A DNA stretch of 39,416 nucleotides, taken from Clostridia bacterium. GTDB lineage: Bacteria > Bacillota > Clostridia > Christensenellales > Aristaeellaceae. This document shows, piece by piece, positions 15,901 to 22,711 of the stretch (position 1 is its first letter; every line of letters begins with the position of its first letter). The notes below the pieces were generated by a model. The model saw only the letters and a list, made by a program, of their open reading frames with translations. It made no database searches and was not told the DNA's origin. A program made the translations under genes and the position numbers. The DNA lies in assembly GCA_017443295.1 (NCBI GenBank), contig JAFSNT010000270.1:1-39416 (forward strand). Direction: 5' to 3'.

Positions 15901-17065
15901 CAGATGGAACAAGAACGCCAGGGACGTGGATCAGGAAAGCGGCCAGCTCATCTTCACCATTCCCGCCTACACCATGGAAGCCAATAAGCCCTATTGGATC
16001 GACGTGTATGTGGATCCGGCCCGGGACGATTACGCCCACACCAACGGCGGCGCTTCCGTCAGCATCATGACCGTGGACGGGGACGAGAGAGACGAATCCA
16101 TCACCCTGGCCCTGGTGCCCGGAGCAAGCGCCACAGTGACGGACGAGGGCGTGTTCATTCCCATCAACACGGGCTTCGGCGTCACGGTGACCGCCACCGG
16201 AAGCGAGCTGCCCACCGCCATCGCCATCTACATGGGCGACCATACGGAGTACCGGTTCTTCAACGACGCCGACGGCTCGGCGGAAACCGAGTACGTGGGC
16301 ATGAGCGAGTATCAGCCCTGCCCGGAGACCATCTTCGCCAGGGCCAGCTACGATGATCTGAGCGATTACGACGGCTGGGAGGCTGTGCCGTGGAGCGACC
16401 TGAACTGGGGCAGCCCCAGCAACTCCGTGCTGGTGACCTTCACCGCCAACGGACACGCCGATCCGCCGGAAATCTTCAACCATTGGGCCACCATCCGCGG
16501 CCGCGACATGATTATCACCGTCACCTTGGGCGCCAACGCCAACGAGGCCCACGCCAATATCGACAGGATCTTGGGCGGCTGGGAGCAGGATCTGGTGTTT
16601 GACCGCTGGATCGGCTGGGAACCCACGGAGGGAACCGAAAACCAGGGCACCATCACCATTCCTACCGATGACATTCCCATCGGCACGTACCGCCTGTATG
16701 TGGACAACTCCGGCGAGGGCTACGACAACAGCCGCACGACTGTCTGGTTCCTCATCGTGGAGGATCCCTTCCAGAGCGCGTCGAAGCTGGTTCTGCCCTC
16801 CGGCCTGCAAACCATCGAGGAAGGAGCCTTTGAGGGCATCGCCGCCGATACGGTCATCATTCCCGAAGGGGTCACGACCATCGGCAGAGACGCGTTCAGG
16901 AGCAGCCAGGTGCGCCTGGTGGTGATCCCCGACAGCGTCACCTCCATCGGGGAGGACGCCTTCGCGGGCACCAACCTCTACATCGTCTACGGCTTCAACG
17001 CCGGCCCGGCCCTCCAGCTGGTTTATGACACGGACGCCGCGGCGTTCTGCTTCATCGGAGACTGA
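6932..17065 (+). CDS. Giant secreted repeat protein with C-terminal BspA-like LRR
   Basis: An exported protein of 3377 residues. AAAGGAGG lies about 9 bases before the ATG. Residues 1-23 are a signal peptide (MKKWLVALALCL..., cleavage expected after ALA). The next ~645 residues are beta-rich, FN3/Ig-like segments. Three tandem repeats of about 655-670 residues follow (roughly 670-1340, 1341-1995 and 1996-2650). Each opens with a (Q)(N/D)LTV-VNGS motif and holds a Trp/Asp-rich block (WDTDVNWN) and a block with GCRYRLEIGADGEGY or a variant. Two decayed partial copies begin near 2653 and 3058. Residues ~3280-3377 are LRR_5 (BspA-like) repeats with LPSGLQTIEEGAFEG. The protein is acidic and rich in Trp, with no LPXTG, SLH or C-terminal membrane anchor, so it is released or held non-covalently. 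Function is unknown; an adhesin or surface-layer role is a guess. Confidence 0.9.
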   Translation: MKKWLVALALCLTLCLCACAALADDHLAIIVSNAEVQNGAVSGAYYYKLYADTNQHSFLMGWSTDTSAEEPDRWYSTSLDWWYPEGDDYYIVTTPPFSGEYSADALFYRISEDDPWQRLVFNYDVSLQETAETTGMTENGPSVFDETYTLEWDAVDGADAYFVHMIRPDLNGQEYRDMIPVNSYTFTAPDYNETGRNLWPIGAYECWVEALANDELISPAAHTHFTVSPALGLGPWNEDFVVPGEDGVSASILMNQWIELSVTAPGANMVHVYELANAEEALTEDKIFDSFWPDENGEIGINWVGLGQHQAYSRVLVAEAVAPDGTTYLSAPFTLQVGYEGEIQEDIVFDVSHTDNVYDEETGRFIVPRDGMLYVDVQNMDANFFGLYINDWIAPADSWLADSHWVDLSDGETTRLPLTVPRCQAGEDYEVTVCAIRFGYPQKDAAITIPIHVTEAATDSDIIVTMEREYIVGEPIRVFAYYANPDGINGNLQIRIREKGTEDNVVYEEVGDFYDYWDTGAVIWQSGTFVVDARVWQFDENGASIREDHQEIWEFTVNAFGRTAAPQIKAFSTFPAGQDLILTLYAEADEDTVMPDWFEAALFRVDWGGSWIGGAGSDELQDGMGTLTYDKNQLDAGGVYWIRLFSMKPGYEVGTTEFRFVVVDETAARQDLTVTVDGSTDEDQEILSSTNLKVRVGYEGNRPTVIRILNGDHWEHYRSGDEFSWDWGFGDDELLLYAEGSDDDIDFDALDNNDGWRDFNWDTDVNWNRKSNLIRLHVSSPYGVMAVPSFSIENPEMAEGGSGVIPWGDNVSLLIADEAPMALDPNGGEPQAVQNGWFYCNLYVQQWDDQGNNWWDRADWDYHYEVHSGLNTIYTYNLEGGHRYRLEIGADGEGYSGRAGELEFELGEKPEDLQEAIKVFTVNGESEQLAVQTREEMQLVAYYSYGEWYSVEICQEDNEDWYEDRNRNANGMFLDSWCANQEGTYILQAYAYGYLRDDDGKITQDENGESEWRELIGTVTVTASADNGDLDPVEASISTDVAFLGDEITLTFSGPDDAEFFNYWVHPVWDGWWVAGGGVYGFGTSSIDTDRLESGVYCAEIDAQAVGYNQSHKNLYFALLDENDQYFSNDSYIFTISTTEVPTETEAHIVAYLRGADAVRAYCSKDGQEIQEFRYEDDPGLSDWFSRGEAGSYAIYISGEYDGVWSEPEQVCVLEITADNQFESAPVLTVNGSAQGDMVPVDEDNPGRLTVSIQRDEAAQGYHLMVRKLGEDWTFFDRFVNLNDPDENTHFVIGEDTVSVTIENENIRQGGIYEIECYAHAPGYESAGSSHVFLLQPTTQQNLTVKVNGSAEDAQDILSSTDLNVRVSYGGNRPTAIRFLNGDHWEHWWGGDSYERDWSFGDGEILLYAEGTDDDIDFDALNENNGWDSFDWDTDVNWNRRSNLIRLNISSPYGEMAAPSFTIENDGDVIPWGDNIIVQVNDPGPMARDPEGGEDWEVENGWFYCNLYVQRWSDNGEHSWWNHVNYDYNYPIHSGLNEIFTFNLEGGCRYRLEIGADGEGYSGRSGWAEFELGEKPEDTGDAVKVFTVNGESLELAVQTYEEMRLIAYHSHAEWYSVEIRKQDSDDWYEDRNNIRNGMLMESWRANEAGTYTLEAYATGYAQDGNEWRELIGTVTVTASADNGDMDPVEASISTNKAYTGEDITLTFSGPDIAENFNYWVHPVWDGRWVAGDGQNGIGTATFGTGNLESGVYHVEIDAQAVGYNESHKNLYFALLDENDEDFSTENYIFTISTTDISTEADVRIIAYLPGADAVSLYFSKNGEELEEFRHQNDPGLDTWFSRGDTGSYAIYVSGEYDGEWSEPEQVCVLEITAKYEFDSAPAVTVNGSEEGSIVPLDDGDPGRLNISILRDENAHSYHLKVREYGEGWYIFDESVYLDDEENYGPFAVGEDTVSITIEDEIFQQGGIYEVECYAHAPGYAFIGTRRAFVLQPTGEENLILTVNGSDEAEQDVPSSANLFVKVAYEGDRPTAIRVMNGNHWEYWWNGDQYNRNWSYGDDQLLMYAEGTDDEIDLQNGDFRWDTDVNWNRRSNAIRLNVTSPYGEMAAPNFTIENDGVIPWGESIAVRVNDAAPMALDPEGGEPQALENGWFFGNLFVQRWNDNGDHSWWDHVNYDYGYPISSGLNLIPTFNLEGGCRYRLEIGADGEGYGGSSSRMEFELGEKPEHTGEALKAFTVNGAAENLAVQTHEDMQLIAYHSDAEWYDVVIRMEGDDGWRDSRSTNRDGMLLDYWCANMPGSYTMEAYAFGGFRDEYGNRTVDENGNDEWRELIGTVHVTVTSDHGELNPVSASVTDWAYAGQDITLTFSGPEEAEDFNYSVRQQWNDRWITGNNAKKTNTVTINTDGLESGVYSVDVYAQAVGYDQSYKKLYFALLNENDAVFVNDYVIFSLSDTEVTTDENTWLVAFMPGADAVEVSYRMDGGELTGFRYDRGPGLSDPFSRGVSGTFVFYVSGEFDGEWTEPLEVGTLVITAEYEFAADPVVTLNGTTEGAAVPAIENDEHRLDISIDRDEEAQSYYILVWEPGDGWAFIEQYVDLNAEYNDSDFEIGEDSLFATFWDDRIEPGKVYTVECFVHAQGYESRETSRTFVLQREGQQNVTLEVSPIDDEGFWTGREVHVTASAPDATALYIRMNNEERWYRGNSMDERWSIWDTGTMFYAYATTDPIPEDDDFPWHELNVDWSMQSEPIWIEANTLGDTEIPTLTFNDHVTKGDWLEITVGDDADARQIDVRISDDNGETFEFRRLWSPGVYKLSTAYLNAGQRYWVWLSCVQDKHLWTNGQGLALYVDEPEDGNPFFRTDKTTLYPGECFIPTVYAPGAVHIWIENTDDEGGLWGDWDGETATNHADWEWWYDDPGEFSLTAWALYPDQEERTRIGDVVFTVLEPTGLEAPEISVAREADVTQDIDVCVTPVEYGYDYCLQLHWFGQDEADWIRWNKNARDVDQESGQLIFTIPAYTMEANKPYWIDVYVDPARDDYAHTNGGASVSIMTVDGDERDESITLALVPGASATVTDEGVFIPINTGFGVTVTATGSELPTAIAIYMGDHTEYRFFNDADGSAETEYVGMSEYQPCPETIFARASYDDLSDYDGWEAVPWSDLNWGSPSNSVLVTFTANGHADPPEIFNHWATIRGRDMIITVTLGANANEAHANIDRILGGWEQDLVFDRWIGWEPTEGTENQGTITIPTDDIPIGTYRLYVDNSGEGYDNSRTTVWFLIVEDPFQSASKLVLPSGLQTIEEGAFEGIAADTVIIPEGVTTIGRDAFRSSQVRLVVIPDSVTSIGEDAFAGTNLYIVYGFNAGPALQLVYDTDAAAFCFIGD
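8938..14886 (+). repeat. Three ~2-kb tandem repeats inside the giant gene
   Basis: Units begin near 8938, 10953 and 12917 and the third ends near 14886, about 2015, 1964 and 1967 bp each. They are similar at the DNA level, with long near-identical stretches (for example around 11221 and 13168). Indels keep the frame. Such repeats can expand, contract or be collapsed in assembly. Confidence 0.85.
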
Positions 17066-17080
17066 CGAACTTCTTCAAAC

Positions 17081-17114
17081 AAAAAAAGCGTTTTCCGCTA
17101 GGCGGAAAAACGCT
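17081..17114 (-). terminator. Terminator of the type III R-M operon
   Basis: The stem AGCGTTTTCCGC with its near-complement (17087-17098/17102-17114) is followed on the minus strand by a run of seven T. It ends transcription coming from res. Confidence 0.8.
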
Positions 17115-17133
17115 GACACAGTGAATTGAACAG

Positions 17134-17180
17134 CGCGGCTGAAAGCGTTCCCCATGCGGGAGGCTTTCAGCCGCGTTTCT
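17134..17180 (+). terminator. Terminator of the giant secreted protein gene
   Basis: A perfect 13-bp stem CGCGGCTGAAAGC/GCTTTCAGCCGCG (17134-17146/17163-17175) followed by TTTCT. It lies beyond the minus-strand terminator, so the two converging transcripts overlap here. Confidence 0.75.
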
Positions 17181-17230
17181 TATATGCTTCCAGAGCGGGG
17201 GAGAGGATCGAGCGCCCTGCTGCCGTTCAG

Positions 17231-20209
17231 CTAAGCGTTCAGCACTTCACTGATGATCTGGGCGATTTGCTTGTTGTTGATCTGCTCCCGGAAATGCACG
17301 GTATAGCCATCGCGGGAGAGGTTCTCAAAAAAGACTTTGGCGCATTCGATTTTTGCCGCCTCGTTGCCGCGCAGGATATCTTTGCCTTCCACGTCTTTCG
17401 TCTCGACGACGATATTCAGCTCCTTTTCGCCGTTTGCCTTTCTGACCACATACATGAAATCCGGGCTGTACATTTCACCTGTGATCGTGGGAATGGCGAT
17501 GCTGCTGCGCGGGATTTTTCCGTAAACGACCACTTCTTCAATATCCGCCGTGATGTTGTCTTTCTCCAGGGGAGAGTCGTAAGCGTATGCGTCATACAGA
17601 TATTTTTCGATCGGGGTGCCTTCCACGATCTTTGTCCCGATTCTGCCCTGCGCGATTTCCTCCCGCGGCGTGCCGTCGGCATAGGTCAGCGCGGTTGCCC
17701 CGCGCCGGGTGCCGCTTTTTACGTAACGGAAGCGCCCCTGAAGCTGTGTGACCTTCCAATTCCGGAACTCGGCGCAAAAGGCGCTGGCGGAGTTTTCGTT
17801 CATATACTTGGGGTCGACTTCGCCATGCTTTGCGCTGTACCGCGTCATCGCGCCATGCAGCGCGGCAAGGGGAATACTGGTAACGCGCATGATCCTCGAC
17901 AGGAACATACCGTAAGGAATCGGACGCGTCACTGTGTACTGCACGCCTGTGCCCGCCTCGGCGCTCATTTGCGTCCCATCGCTGTGTACAATATCCCGGC
18001 TGCTGCGCATGACGACATCCGTAAACACTCCGGGCTTTTCAAACAGCGAAAGCGCGACGGATTCCATATCCGCGTCCAAGTCCCGATCATAGAAAAGCAG
18101 ATATCTCTGATTGATGCGTTCCCACAATTCACGCATCTCGTTGTATACGGCTTTTCGGATTTTGATGGGCTTGGGCTTTTCCTTGTTTCTATCCTTGACC
18201 TTTCCGGCGGAAAGCCCGGAAGCAAACTGCGGGTATTCCGCGAAAAACGCGGCGCGGTTATCGGAAACGATATTGCGCTGCCAGTCGATATACTTTTTGG
18301 AAAGCAATTCGGCGAATAACGTGCCGGGTTCTTTTCCCAGCTTCGCGGCGACTTCTTTGATGCGCTCTTCCGACAATACCGAAGCCTGCGGAATCTCGCC
18401 GTTGATCTGATCCACCAGCCGCTGCGCAAAATCCGCTTCCGTAAAATCGACGATATAGTTCAGCTGAAATTCTTCATTGGAAATGCGGTTGCCGTTTTCA
18501 TCAACGGGCAGACGCAGCCCGCGCCCCACCTCCTGCAGCTTGCTGTTATCGCTGCCGCTGGAGCGCAGTTTCGCGATCGTAAACACATTGGGATTGTCCC
18601 AGCCCTCTTTCAGCGTCCATTTTGAGAACAGGAACCGCAGGGTATTATACGTTCCGTCGGGCTTGCGGAACGAAAGCAGCTGCTTTTTCCCGTTGAGGAT
18701 GGCGTCGACTTCCTTTGCGATTTCTTCATCGGAATCACTGTTGTCCTGCGAAAAGTAACCGGCGTGGCAGGCCGACAAATCCGCCAGGGACGCCTCCAGA
18801 AACGCGCGGTATTCAGCCTCGTGGCCGTTGAGCGACACCATAACCGTTTCCATGCGTTCTTTCAGCAGCCGTTCAAACGCCGTCAGCAAATAGGGCGTCT
18901 TCCCGTCGGCATCGGGACGGTACGAAGAAATATCGTCGATGAAAAACAGCGCCAGGGTCTTGATTTTGAAGGAGCGGTTGCAGAAATTCTCCCGCTCGGT
19001 CTCGAAATGCCGCTCCAGCGCAAGCCGGATCATCTGTTCCTGATAAGACGACATATATACGTCGACGTCCATTTCCTCGCCGGCCGTCTTGACCACGCCG
19101 TTTGAAAATTCAACGGTGTTCGCCGCAATCGCAAGCACCGTGATGCCCACGAAAGCGTCGCTGACAACGCCAAGAGAATCGCCTGCTTTCAGCGTGAATG
19201 ACCGCGTGCCGTCGTCCTTCTTTTTGCGCTGGAAGGTGACGGATTCCTTGCTTGCGATGGAGAGGATTTTGACCTTTTCTTCCTGCTTGGACAGCGGTTC
19301 AAAATGCTCTTTTGCAACGCCCTTGATCAGCCCCTGATTGAAGGATTCACAGGCATTCAGATCATAGAGCAGGTATTGGTAGTCCTTTACCGTGATCTTG
19401 TTTCGGCCCCGCCCCGCGGTGGTTTCGGGAAAAGTCGCGCCGTAGCGTATCACGGCCTGCGGCTGTATCTCGCTCATGATCGTCTGGAACGCTTTTTGAT
19501 CGCGGGAGAAGCGGTGCGGCTCGTCGATGATCACAACCGGCCTTGTGGCGCGCAGCGCGTCAAACGGCTTATAAAACCCTTCCGCGCCGTAATCGTAGTC
19601 GTCACGCCAGAGCAGGCCCGTGTCCCGTCCGCCGCGCTGCGAATTGCTGGTGATCAGCTGCATATTGACCAGCAGCACATAGATTTTCTTTGTGCTTTGG
19701 CAGCTGCCTTTGATAAAATCGCTTACGACGCTGGGGAAGTAGCTGCGTCCTTTTTTCTTGTTCTTGGGGGCTTCAAGCACCCCAAGCTCGATCTCGGCGC
19801 CGTAGCCGCATCCGTCCGTAAAGTGACGGCGCGAATATTCATCCCGTATGAACTGCGCGGTACCGGCTTTGATTGCCAGAGACGGAACGGCGATGATGAA
19901 CTTATTGAGGCCGTAGCGTTTATGCAGCTCGTATATGGTTTTTGTGTATACATAGGTCTTGCCGGTTCCCGTTTCCATCTTGATATCGAGATTCAGGCAG
20001 GAACCGACCGCCGCCGTGTTCCTGTATTCCGCGGGAACGGCAGCTTGAAGCGACCGCAGATTTGCGGCCAATTTTCCATCGGCCAAATGAATCCGCGGAT
20101 TCTCATAGAACTGAACCGGAGGCGTGATGGCGACGCCGTCCAGCGCGCCGCAAACGGCGTCAATGGCTGTTTGCTGGTGTGGAAGATTTTGCTGGAGGAT
20201 GAGTTCCAT
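17231..20209 (-). CDS. Type III restriction enzyme, Res (helicase-nuclease) subunit
   Basis: Restriction subunit of a type III system; with Mod it translocates on DNA and cuts near one of two unmethylated sites. It has 992 residues. The ATG at 20209 is chosen because GAGGGGG lies 7 bases upstream, overlapping the stop region of mod; a start ten codons earlier lacks such a site. The superfamily 2 helicase core is complete: Walker A METGTGKT (GTGKT 81-85), motif II DEPH (229-232) and motif VI VGRGLRLP (~562-569). The C-terminal PD-(D/E)xK nuclease is visible as SPDF (~915) with ETK (~936). Mod and Res are 13 bases apart and should be translated together. The frame is intact, so the system may be active. 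Confidence 0.93.
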   Translation of the reverse strand: MELILQQNLPHQQTAIDAVCGALDGVAITPPVQFYENPRIHLADGKLAANLRSLQAAVPAEYRNTAAVGSCLNLDIKMETGTGKTYVYTKTIYELHKRYGLNKFIIAVPSLAIKAGTAQFIRDEYSRRHFTDGCGYGAEIELGVLEAPKNKKKGRSYFPSVVSDFIKGSCQSTKKIYVLLVNMQLITSNSQRGGRDTGLLWRDDYDYGAEGFYKPFDALRATRPVVIIDEPHRFSRDQKAFQTIMSEIQPQAVIRYGATFPETTAGRGRNKITVKDYQYLLYDLNACESFNQGLIKGVAKEHFEPLSKQEEKVKILSIASKESVTFQRKKKDDGTRSFTLKAGDSLGVVSDAFVGITVLAIAANTVEFSNGVVKTAGEEMDVDVYMSSYQEQMIRLALERHFETERENFCNRSFKIKTLALFFIDDISSYRPDADGKTPYLLTAFERLLKERMETVMVSLNGHEAEYRAFLEASLADLSACHAGYFSQDNSDSDEEIAKEVDAILNGKKQLLSFRKPDGTYNTLRFLFSKWTLKEGWDNPNVFTIAKLRSSGSDNSKLQEVGRGLRLPVDENGNRISNEEFQLNYIVDFTEADFAQRLVDQINGEIPQASVLSEERIKEVAAKLGKEPGTLFAELLSKKYIDWQRNIVSDNRAAFFAEYPQFASGLSAGKVKDRNKEKPKPIKIRKAVYNEMRELWERINQRYLLFYDRDLDADMESVALSLFEKPGVFTDVVMRSSRDIVHSDGTQMSAEAGTGVQYTVTRPIPYGMFLSRIMRVTSIPLAALHGAMTRYSAKHGEVDPKYMNENSASAFCAEFRNWKVTQLQGRFRYVKSGTRRGATALTYADGTPREEIAQGRIGTKIVEGTPIEKYLYDAYAYDSPLEKDNITADIEEVVVYGKIPRSSIAIPTITGEMYSPDFMYVVRKANGEKELNIVVETKDVEGKDILRGNEAAKIECAKVFFENLSRDGYTVHFREQINNKQIAQIISEVLNA

Positions 20210-20222
20210 ATCGCTATCCCCC

Positions 20223-22259
20223 TCAATAACGGATATCAAAATTGATCCGCAGATTCTTTTCCGTATCCTTTAACCGGGCCAGATTCACTTTCAGCGATTC
20301 CGTTTCAGTCCATGTGAAGCTGTACCCGCACAAAACAACGTTTTCCGGATTGAAAGTCCCGTCCGTTTCATACCTTGCGGTCATGGCGGCGATGGCTTCA
20401 TTTTTCAGATTGGGATTGATCAGATACAGGTGCTTATCCATGTAGTACCCGGTGTATCCGTCGAAATCAACGGACTGCACCGGCGCGGTAAACCCATACC
20501 CGTCGCGCACAAGCCAGGTGGCAAGCACAGTCGGCACGCCAAAATCCTGCAAAACAGTATTATGAAGCAGGAAGCCCGCCTCCGGCTCAAATTTCTCCAG
20601 CTTGTCAAGCGTTTCGGCAGACGGCTCCACAAGCGTGAAATGACGGAAGCCGAGATCGGCGGCAGTATCCGGGTGCGCCTCGCGAATTTTTGCCGAAGCG
20701 CGTATGATACGCTCAAAACCTAAGAAATCCAATGTGTGCGGATGCCGCGCGGCGTCCAAAAACGCAAGATTGCTTCTTAAGGCTGTCAGGGATTCTCCGC
20801 TTGCCGATGAAACTTTCTCGTCCAAGTTTTCCGGCAACTGAATGAGGATTGTTTTTATATTCCTGTTTCCGTCCGCGTTCAGCTCCATTGCGGCTTGCAT
20901 TGTTGTCGCCGATCCGCTGAAGAAATCGCAAATCATGCAATCTGACGTGGTTCCCATATGCAGGACGCGTTTGATCAATTCTACAGATTTTGGATAATCA
21001 AATTCAACGCTTGGAAGAAGGGCCTTCAACGTGCGTCTTGCAACATCCGTTGACAATTCTCCGCCCTGCCAAAACGACTTGGCCTTTGACGTTCTGATAT
21101 CGTCCTCGTCAAACTCATCAAATTCGTCGTCGTCAATAACGGGGTTCAAGGCGGGGTTAAGGTATACGCGATGCTTGATTCCCCATTTCCCAGCTCTGTT
21201 TTGTTCGGGATGAAGAATCGCCAAGGAGTTCGCCACATGGTCTTTTCCCCATCTCCAACGGCCATCACTGCCGTCGCCCCTCAATGGCGTGATTCTTACA
21301 AAGCCGTCCCCAGCCGTCATAGAACACTGCTTTGTGTCGGGATTGTAGTATATCGGGAACCACATATTAGGCCGATCCTCTCTGCGGTCAGGGCGCCCTC
21401 TTTTTCTAAGGTCGCGCAGTGCATACGCATTGCCGTTTTCATCGGTATACTTGTATTGCGCTATTTGCTCCGCCGTAAGCGGCATTCCGCCGGAGATGAA
21501 TCGCTCGCAGACATACATGAGCAGATACTCGTGCGTTGTGGCGATATTGGCGCGATCATTGCGCCCCTTAAGGTTGTTTACAACCGCAATCTGTCCGGCA
21601 AAGTTGTGTTCGCCAAAAACATCATCGCACGCAAGCTTTAAATCCGATTGCTCGTTATCGTCTATAGAAATGAAAATGACCCCATCGTTCGATAGAAGAT
21701 CTCTGGCTAAAAGGAGGCGCGGATACATAAACATGAGCCACGCGGAATGGGACGCGCTTCCGCGCTTTGTCAAGTCGAGAATCCGTTTCGCCTGTTCCTC
21801 GCTGATGCTAAGCTTGTCCGCCAAGTCCTCCGCCGTATAATTGAATCTGTCGTTATAAACAAATCCGTCGGAGCCGGTATTGTAGGGCGGATCAATATAG
21901 ACGCATTTCACTTTCTTGGCATAGGATTTGAGCAGATGCTTCAGCCCGTCCAGATTATCACCGCTGATATAGATATTCTGGCTGTTGGCGTTTTCCGGCT
22001 GGCTGTTATGCGCTTCATCCGGGACGATGACCGTGGTTGTATCCAATGACGCCAGCAAGCGGGCATAGTTTTTTCCGAGGAACCGCAGTTCGTAGCCCTC
22101 GTTCGTTACGGCAACCTTATCCGACAGATATTCCTTGAAACGCTCAAGATCAAAACTGCCGTCGGCGGAAAAGCAGGCCGGGAAATGCTCTCGAAGCACC
22201 GCCAGCTCTTTTGTGTTCGGCGTAACGCTCTCGTTTGCCGTCATAATATCCTTTATCAT
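20223..22259 (-). CDS. Type III DNA methyltransferase, Mod subunit
   Basis: Modification and DNA-recognition subunit of the type III system, expected to methylate adenine at N6 in a short asymmetric site. It has 678 residues from the ATG at 22259, preceded by CGGAGG at a spacing of 7. The catalytic motif IV is DPPYNTG (from residue 123), and the AdoMet-binding motif I is DFFSGSATT (~442), after motif IV; this order is that of beta-class methyltransferases, as in other type III Mod proteins. The region between them should contain the target recognition domain. No simple-sequence tract suggesting phase variation is visible. xre lies two bases upstream and res 13 bases downstream. Confidence 0.94.
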   Translation of the reverse strand: MIKDIMTANESVTPNTKELAVLREHFPACFSADGSFDLERFKEYLSDKVAVTNEGYELRFLGKNYARLLASLDTTTVIVPDEAHNSQPENANSQNIYISGDNLDGLKHLLKSYAKKVKCVYIDPPYNTGSDGFVYNDRFNYTAEDLADKLSISEEQAKRILDLTKRGSASHSAWLMFMYPRLLLARDLLSNDGVIFISIDDNEQSDLKLACDDVFGEHNFAGQIAVVNNLKGRNDRANIATTHEYLLMYVCERFISGGMPLTAEQIAQYKYTDENGNAYALRDLRKRGRPDRREDRPNMWFPIYYNPDTKQCSMTAGDGFVRITPLRGDGSDGRWRWGKDHVANSLAILHPEQNRAGKWGIKHRVYLNPALNPVIDDDEFDEFDEDDIRTSKAKSFWQGGELSTDVARRTLKALLPSVEFDYPKSVELIKRVLHMGTTSDCMICDFFSGSATTMQAAMELNADGNRNIKTILIQLPENLDEKVSSASGESLTALRSNLAFLDAARHPHTLDFLGFERIIRASAKIREAHPDTAADLGFRHFTLVEPSAETLDKLEKFEPEAGFLLHNTVLQDFGVPTVLATWLVRDGYGFTAPVQSVDFDGYTGYYMDKHLYLINPNLKNEAIAAMTARYETDGTFNPENVVLCGYSFTWTETESLKVNLARLKDTEKNLRINFDIRY

Positions 22260-22261
22260 GT

Positions 22262-22492
22262 TCAATCCTCCGATTTGTTTCCTTGCGGTTTGTCCGGAAC
22301 AAAATCCATAATATCGTCGAGCCTGCAATCCAGGACGCGACATATCTTTTCCATGGACTCCATGGAAATATATGTATCCCTTTTGAGCCGTGCGGTGATA
22401 TTTGCGCTGTAACCGGCCTGCTGCTGCAACTGCACCGCCGTCATATCCCGGTCAACCAGCAAATGAAACAGCTTTTTATACGAAACAGCCAT
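22262..22492 (-). CDS. XRE/Cro-type HTH regulator at the head of the R-M operon
   Basis: A 76-residue DNA-binding protein starting MAVSYKKLFHLLVDRD; AAGGAGG is six bases before the ATG at 22492. The helix-turn-helix covers roughly residues 15-65 (TAVQLQQQAGYSANITARL, then YISMESMEKICRVLDC), typical of small Cro/C1-type repressors. Its stop is two bases before the mod start, and the mod ribosome binding site lies within its 3' end, so the genes are co-transcribed. By analogy with controller (C) proteins it may set the timing of restriction-modification expression, but C proteins are known mainly from type II systems, so this is inference. Confidence 0.85.
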   Translation of the reverse strand: MAVSYKKLFHLLVDRDMTAVQLQQQAGYSANITARLKRDTYISMESMEKICRVLDCRLDDIMDFVPDKPQGNKSED

Positions 22493-22536
22493 CGCGCGCC
22501 TCCTTGCGAAAATCAGCTTCGCCAACGTCTTCATTC

Positions 22537-22556
22537 AGTATATCACGAGAATGTGA
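22537..22556 (-). promoter_or_regulatory. Extended -10 promoter and possible operator of xre-mod-res
   Basis: On the minus strand an extended -10 element TGATATACT (22545-22537) gives a ~40-base leader to xre; no good -35 is seen. It overlaps an inverted repeat TCAC-N6-GTGA (22543-22556), which could be the XRE protein's own operator. Confidence 0.45.
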
Positions 22557-22568
22557 ATAATGCTACCG

Positions 22569-22596
22569 CCTCCGGGATCATTTCGGGAGGTTTTTT
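22569..22596 (+). terminator. Terminator-like hairpin at the left border of the IS
   Basis: CCTCC/GGAGG (22569-22573/22586-22590) followed by six T on the plus strand. No plus-strand gene precedes it. The IS30 element has entered at the end of its T-tract. Confidence 0.5.
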
Positions 22597-22601
22597 CATT
22601 T
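22589..22601. repeat. Direct repeat flanking the IS, left copy
   Basis: GGTTTTTTCATTT, repeated exactly at 24164-24176. One base separates each copy from the IS terminal repeats. It is the probable target duplication. Confidence 0.7.
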
Positions 22602-22602
22602 A

Positions 22603-22631
22603 GTAAATTCCCAAAGTAAGTTCCACAGTGG
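22603..22631 (+). repeat. IS left terminal inverted repeat
   Basis: 29 bp, the perfect reverse complement of 24134-24162. Just inside it the motif TGGGATTTAC occurs twice. Confidence 0.93.
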
Positions 22632-22711
22632 GATTTACGCTGGGATTTACTTTGAGAAGGGAAAAGAGGTTGAATATACTCTGGGAAGAAACCCAGAGAG
22701 GAGGCCAGAAA

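Noticed and set aside
8156-16810. Minus-strand frame of 2884 codons
   Set aside because: It is antisense to the secreted giant gene, has no ribosome binding site or signal peptide, and its composition mirrors the sense repeats. The sense frame has a signal peptide, LRR end and good start.
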